DNA of 64,000 nucleotides from Chrysemys picta bellii (Eukaryota > Chordata > Testudines > Emydidae), in contig NW_027053010.1 of the NCBI RefSeq assembly GCF_011386835.1, forward strand, positions 1 through 64,000. Direction: 5' to 3'. Below the pieces are notes generated by a model. That model had not been told where the DNA came from, did no database searches, and saw nothing but the letters and a program-made list of their open reading frames with translations. Positions 58,438 through 64,000 of the stretch are shown here, piece after piece. Every line of letters starts with the position of its first letter. Position 1 is the stretch's first letter. The translations under genes and the position numbers were made by a program.

Positions 58438-59094
58438 CAGGATAACAAGCCCCATGGATAGTGGGCAAGGGGCAGATGTGGTATATCTTATTTTTTAGTA
58501 AGGCTTTTAATACATTCTTTTATCTTCTCATAGGCAAACTAGGAAAATACATCCTAGGTGAAGCTATGATAAGGTGGGCACAGAACTGGTAGGAAAAGCA
58601 TTTTCAGAGAATATTTAGCAGGGTTCTACACTCTATCTTCATAAGTGATTTCTATTATAGCACAGAGAGTACACTTATAAAGTTTGCAGATGATACCAAG
58701 TTGGGAGGGGTCTGAAGTGCTCTGGAGGATAGGATTACAATTCAAAATGAACTGGACAAACTTGAGAAATGGTCTGAAGTAAATAGGATGAAATTCAATA
58801 AGGGCAAATGCAAAGTACAATTAGTTGCACACATACAGATTGGGGAATGACTGCCTAGGAAGGAGTACTGTGGAAAGGAATCTGGGGGTCCTAGTGGATC
58901 ACAAGCTAAATATGAGTCAAGAGTGTAACACTGTTACAAAAAAAAGCAGACATCAATCTGGGATGTATCAGCAGGAGAGTTGTAAGCAAAACACAAGAAG
59001 TAAATCTTCCGCTCTACTCTGAGCAGGTTATGCCTCAGCCGGAATGCTGTATCCCACTCTGGGCACCACATTACAGGAAAAATGTGGAGAAATT
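58438..59094 (+). mobile_element. Older CR1-like fragment, plus strand, unit 3
   Basis: Counterpart of 40507-41161 with the same truncation point. Confidence 0.85.
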
Positions 59095-60129
59095 CTGTAT
59101 CAATGAGTGTCTCTCACCAGCTGCTTCAGAAGAAAGCAGAAGACAATGAATTAGTCCTTTATAGAGGAAACTTAGGGAGCTTCTTCCAAAATCCTGAATT
59201 AAAAATAGGGGGTGAGATTTTTCAGAGCTCCCTAAGGGATCTGAATGCCCAAGTTCCAACTAAAATCAACAGGATCTACTGTCCCTAATGCATGTCTTGC
59301 TGGAAAACCCCTAAATCCTTCCCATTGTTAAGAATCAGAGAGTGTCTGTGTAAGATTCAGTCCTATATAAAAAGGATCCCTAGCACATAGTCTGAAGGGT
59401 TAGGGAGAGAACGAGTGGAACAGGACTTTTTTAGTTCACACAGGAGAGTAAGTGAAAATGGTTAGAAGACCCCTGAGTCCTGAATGTTTTTAGACAGTTT
59501 TTTAGACTGTGTGGAGGATTTGAGAGGCCCTTTGTTACTGAAGGTCTAATTAGTTACAGGCCAAATTTAAATCTTCCATTGATTTAAAATTTTCCCTCTG
59601 TTTTTGACAGTCAGTCAGTTTCTTCTTAATTCCACATGGTCTGATGGGCACATTACATCCTGTAGCTCCTTCATCTGGAAAATGGAGCTACAGGAGAATT
59701 CCCCGTAACCGTCCTCTTTCTAGAGCTCACCATACACCATTGTGCTGTTCTGATTCTGTCCATTAGGCAGTGCTCTCTCTATCGTCTGTCTCATACACAC
59801 ACACATACGCGCACACACACACACACACACTCTAACAAGTTCATTACAGACAGTATATATTTATATCCGGCTGTGGTTACGATAACCACATCCCCATTAT
59901 TATAGGCAAATTAAGGACAAGAACAAACACCAGGCATGGCACAAACCACCCTGAGGAGTTCTAGGGAGGGACGACCTGCTCTGGCTCACTAAGTAGTGGG
60001 GTTACATAGGCCCAGATGTTGGAGAGCTGACAGCTCTGTCTGGAGCGTTGTTTCAGTCTAAGTTGTAAATATCGCAAGTGAGCGAACTCCCACCCCTTCC
60101 CTGGGACACAATTCACCTGCCCCATCGAG
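59095..60129. other. Non-coding block with CA microsatellite, unit 3
   Basis: (CA)n tract at 59795-59830. Counterpart of 41162-42207. No gene seen. Confidence 0.6.
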
Positions 60130-60629
60130 TCATAGATATTAAGGCCAGAAGGGACTATTCTGATGACCCAGCCTGATCTCCCGCCTAACACACGCTAGGG
60201 AACCTCATGCAGTCGTTTCTGCATCATGCCCAGAACCCGACTGAGCTAGTGCATATCCCATAGAAAGGCATCCAGGATTCACCCAGCGTGTTCCTACCTC
60301 AGATGTTCCAATGGTGAATTACCCTCACTGTAAAAACATGGCATCTTATTTCTAGTCTGAATTTCTCTGCCTTCAGGTTCCTCCTTTGTCTGCCAGATTT
60401 AAGAAATGTCGGCAATCAGAAATCTTTTCCCCGTGTGAGTACTTGCACACTCTTAACCTACCCTTGGATAAACTGAAGCGGACAAGTTTCCTTAGTCTCT
60501 AACTATAAGACAGGTTGTCCAGAGCTCAGATCCTTTACCTGGCTCTTTTCTGAACCTTCTCCAATTTTTCCAACATCTTTTTTTGAAGTGCGAACACCAG
60601 AACTGAGCACAACATGCACTAAGGTAGGG
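60130..60629 (-). mobile_element. Ancient CR1/L3-type LINE fragment, unit 3
   Basis: Counterpart of 42208-42705. Confidence 0.65.
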
Positions 60630-61553
60630 AAGCCATGACTGTACATGGCCATGGGTCAGCTCAATACCTCTTTTGCCATGGGCAACAGAGGTCCTCCCAT
60701 TATAGTCTAGGAAGGCTTTGCTGTCCCTCTGCCTGTTAGCAACAGGCACACCTCAACCCTGAGCCCTCTGAGTGGCTCCCTGGGGTATGCAACCCTTCTC
60801 CACTGGACACTCGCATGTTTCATGACTCCTGAAGGAACAGCCCACCCCATTTACCTGGACCTATTTACCTAATGCTCACCCAAAGTCCTTGCAGTGTTTT
60901 GCACCCAGGCCTGGCTGTGCTCCTCTTTTCATGAGGGAAGCCACGCTATCCGCTTGTCTCCGCGGTGAAGGATGCCGGGGGTAACCTCTGCCCCCCAGGG
61001 ATGCTCCAACGCTCCATTGTCTTTACTCATTAACAGGGTGTTGCCCTGCTGGTTGTTTGTTCTTTTCCCCTGTGTGCCTCTTTCTTGGTAACTTCACAAG
61101 CTCTTGATTAGCATTCGGCTCCGTCTGTGGACAGGCCTCCTTTGTGAAGTGGACAATACCCAATACACACAAGACCACCTTGAGAGTGAGACAGAGACAG
61201 GTCTCTTCCCTCCTGCCTGACAGGAGCAAGTTCATCCCTTTGTGTGACTTGCCGTAACTCCCAGACCTTGAGCACATGATTTCCAGTACAGATACATAAT
61301 TATCTGTGTAATTATCAGATAATTACACATAATCTGTCCTTATGCTTTGCAACCATTATGATGACCAGCGGGCTGTTGGCTCTGAGCAGAGCCCTCACAT
61401 GCCACCCTTTGTAAAGTTAACCTGTAACCTTCAACCCTGAGTATCCCTGTAAAATGCAATGCAACTCTGTGCCGGCTGAGGGTCCTGGGTCACACCTCAC
61501 CCCTTACCCTGATGCTGTTGACTCTTCCACTGGCTAATCCTTATACGTCAGCT
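60630..61553. other. Non-coding block, unit 3
   Basis: Counterpart of 42706-43593. No gene seen. Confidence 0.5.
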
Positions 61554-61684
61554 TGGAACCCTCTTGCCCAGACAGTGCATCTGCCACCACATTTCCTTTG
61601 CCTTTAATATGGACAATTTCTACATCATATTCCTGCAGCGCTGTGCCCCAGGGCATCCGCCTGGAATTGTTCCAATACTCAACT
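61554..61684 (-). mobile_element. RNase H fragment of another LTR element, unit 3
   Basis: Counterpart of 43594-43745. Confidence 0.6.
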
Positions 61685-62806
61685 ATCCTTGTAGTTAGCA
61701 AGTTTGTCCTAATATCTTACTAAATCTCTCTTGCTGCAGGTTAAGCTTGTATTGTCCTGGAGAGGACTGAGCAGCACAGGACATCCATTTCTGGGGGGAA
61801 ATCTAGGACTGAGAGTGTGTTGGCGTCACCCTGCAGTATGAACAAGGCTGGTAAGAGCTGAGCTGTGCCTGGCTGCAGATCACACACAGACCAAGCTGGA
61901 AGCGACTGACGTGCTGGAGCCTGTTCGTGAGCAGTCCAGGACTGGAGGCTACAGAAGCAGAGCAGTGTGCCGGGCACCCCAGGTTAGAGCCAGGGTGACA
62001 CAGCTACTCACTAGTCTAGACTGTGACTTTTCTGTAAGTTTTGCTATTTTCAGTAACCGAGTTGGGGTTTTTAAAATCTATATACTTAATGTGGTGGTTG
62101 GTTAATCAGTTATCCGACTGGCTAAGAGTGATTTCAGCAGAGGAGGAGGAAGAGTCTGCCTGGATTTCAACTGAAGATTCCTGCAAGCAAATGGAGGGAA
62201 GATCTTGCTTTTGACTCAGCAGACTGTCTAGATGTAGTGATCAGAGACTTTAACTGGGACTCGGGTGAACTCAACCTTAGCTTTTGGGAACCCAAGATCC
62301 TTTTCAGCCATACTACCCCTAGCCAAAGAATCTATTTGGTGTTTAAACATCCTGACAACTGATGGGATGGTGCATGTATTGTTTTCACATATCTCTACCC
62401 AGTTAGAATGTAAGAGCAAATATTTACATTGTATAATCCTGTAACTTAATAATGCATCAAATGAGAAAGAAGCCTTGTTTAATGCAAATGAAGAAATTAA
62501 ACAGGAAGGTGTGAATTCTTGTGCATTTGAAGGCAAGTGGCCATTGTGTGTGCTGATCAAAGACCTTACATGCATTCTTCTCTCTGCCATCAGAGAAAGG
62601 GCCCACATAGGTAGTGACCCTGTCAGCTTCTTTTCTGTGGGAAGAAAATAAAAGTATGGACACAAGAAAAAATTCTTCGTCTCTGGACTCATTGGATTCT
62701 CACAGGCAGAATAACTGAATGAGAAAAAGAGTTACTCTGGGTAGCCCTAAAAGACTTTTGGGAAACTGCCAGTTTCCCAAATCTCTGCGACTTTTAGGAA
62801 TTATAG
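61685..62806. other. Non-coding block before the solo LTR, unit 3
   Basis: Counterpart of 43746-45004 with about 190 bp missing at 62326 (CTAGCCAAAGAATC). No gene seen. Confidence 0.6.
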
Positions 62807-62810
62807 ACTG

Positions 62811-63513
62811 TGTGGCAAAGCTCTGTCCCGGTCTCCGTGGGTCCCACACTTCCTGGCAGATTTCGCTAGCCTCAGAGGCTCACTGTGACCCTCCACGTAG
62901 CTCTTCAATCTCTAGAGGCAAGGGTCACAGCCTACTGAGCCATTTTCATCAGACGCCAGCAAGGAGAGGAGAAGCTACTCTCCCTGTTGTCTCTGAGTCA
63001 CAGTGATTAATTCAGGGGTGGGGAAGGGGAGAGCCTGGGCCCGCCCTCTACGCCGGGCTTCAGCCCAGGGACCCTAATAGTATCAGCTATGGTAGCTGAC
63101 CTTTTGGAAACAGGATGTGTACAATTCCTGGGCCACTTCCCCACAGCAGCCCCCACTTCCTCAATATCTACTTCACCCTTACCTCACTGCCTCCTTCTTT
63201 GTGCCTGATTTGGTTTGTACTGCTCAGTTTCTCCAACAGCGTGGCTTCCTCCTACAGCCCCTGACACGCATGCCCAACTGACAAACTGGGAGGGTTTTAA
63301 CTAGTTTCAGCCAGGCCCTGATTGGCTTCATGTGTCCCGATCAACGTACCTGTCTTCCCTGCCTTCTGGAAAGATCTTAATTGGCTCCAGGTGTCTTAAT
63401 TGACTTGAAGCAGCTGCTATTTGCTTATCCTGGTATAAGGATTTGTTTAGCCTGTGGCTAATATATGTGTCTCCCACTACTTTACTATAGCCATCTGGCC
63501 TTGCCCCATCACA
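62811..63513 (-). mobile_element. Solo LTR with ACTG target duplication, unit 3
   Basis: Starts TGTGGC, ends ATCACA, ACTG at 62807-62810 and 63514-63517. 703 bp, same insertion as 27276-27968 and 45009-45146. Confidence 0.85.
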
Positions 63514-63517
63514 ACTG

Positions 63518-64000
63518 TGATTAACCTGTACATATATTTTAGCTGCTTTATCATCTCAATAACTCTCATTCCTTTTTCTTAGCTAATAATCTTTAATTAG
63601 TTTACTGTAGAATTCACAATCAGTATTGTCTTTGGTGGGAGATCTGGGATGCAAATCGACCTGAATGAATGTGGGACTGGGTGTAATGTTACTATTTTGT
63701 GATTTTTTCTGGAAGTCACCACCATTTATCACACAGTTCAGCTTCCCTGGGAGACAAGATAGACTGGAGTGTCCAAGGGGAGACTGTGACTCCATTATAA
63801 AACTATTGTAGTACTTTGGGAGTTCACACTTGGTACTGGGTTGGTGAAATCCAATTATAGAACATGCCACCAGCTAGGGTTTCCGCCCTGCTTTTTGACA
63901 GTCTGCCCTGAGGACAGCACTCATAGTCATCAGTCTCTCCAGACAGCATCTCATGTGCATTGGATTTTTTTCCTAAGGCAACTCCGGTGCTTTTCTCTTT
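63518..64000. other. Start of the block after the solo LTR, unit 3
   Basis: Counterpart of 27973-28460 and 45151-45630. No gene seen before the window ends. Confidence 0.6.

Larger units (their letters stand above)
50882..64000 (+). repeat. Tandem duplicon unit 3 (CBP gene 3), runs off the window
   Basis: Same layout as units 1 and 2 and closest to unit 2 by shared indels. It lacks about 190 bp near 62326 that other copies have. The window ends inside the block equivalent to 45151-46144. Confidence 0.85.

Overview
The window looks like reptilian, most likely turtle, nuclear DNA. The evidence is CR1 LINEs of several ages, a tortoise-type tRNA-related SINE head, a Gmr1-like LTR element, and three near-identical corneous beta-protein (CBP, 'beta-keratin') genes with a non-coding first exon and a single coding exon. 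No bacterial-style genes are present. Most open frames are retroelement proteins or chance frames in repeats.

Layout. Positions 1-14527 are an inverted, partly deleted copy of sequence that also occurs at about 40.5-46.9 kb. It is split by a 10.6 kb LTR retrotransposon (2052-12663, minus strand, CAGCA target duplications). That element is itself split by a full-length plus-strand CR1 (4950-9669) with two uninterrupted ORFs and a 5' array of TATA-containing 147-bp monomers. The inverted block ends in a truncated LTR (14528-14934) joined to a CR1 3' tail (14935-15002). From there to the window end lie three direct tandem units: about 15003-32175, 32176-50881, and 50882 to beyond 64000. Each unit runs in the same order: non-coding upstream sequence, a fold-back repeat, a CBP promoter, exon 1, an intron of about 1 kb, the coding exon, a long 3' UTR, a SINE head, opposed CR1 fragments, a solo LTR, and (in units 1 and 2) a closing plus-strand CR1.

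The three CBP genes (CDS 19250-19618, 36897-37265, 54829-55197) encode 122-residue proteins that differ at five positions. Their cysteine counts are 7, 9 and 8. About 0.4 kb upstream of each TATA box the same fold-back repeat carries a MITE-like element in unit 1, a solo LTR in unit 2 and nothing in unit 3. Shared indels group units 2 and 3 together. Unit 1 alone contains a decayed CBP pseudogene on the opposite strand (25603-25912).

The least routine items are the hidden antisense CBP pseudogene, the CR1 promoter-monomer array, the LTR element whose pol has integrase before RNase H and has lost most of its reverse transcriptase, and the inverted-plus-tandem duplication. All similarities were read by eye. 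Identities, family names and ages need alignment to confirm.
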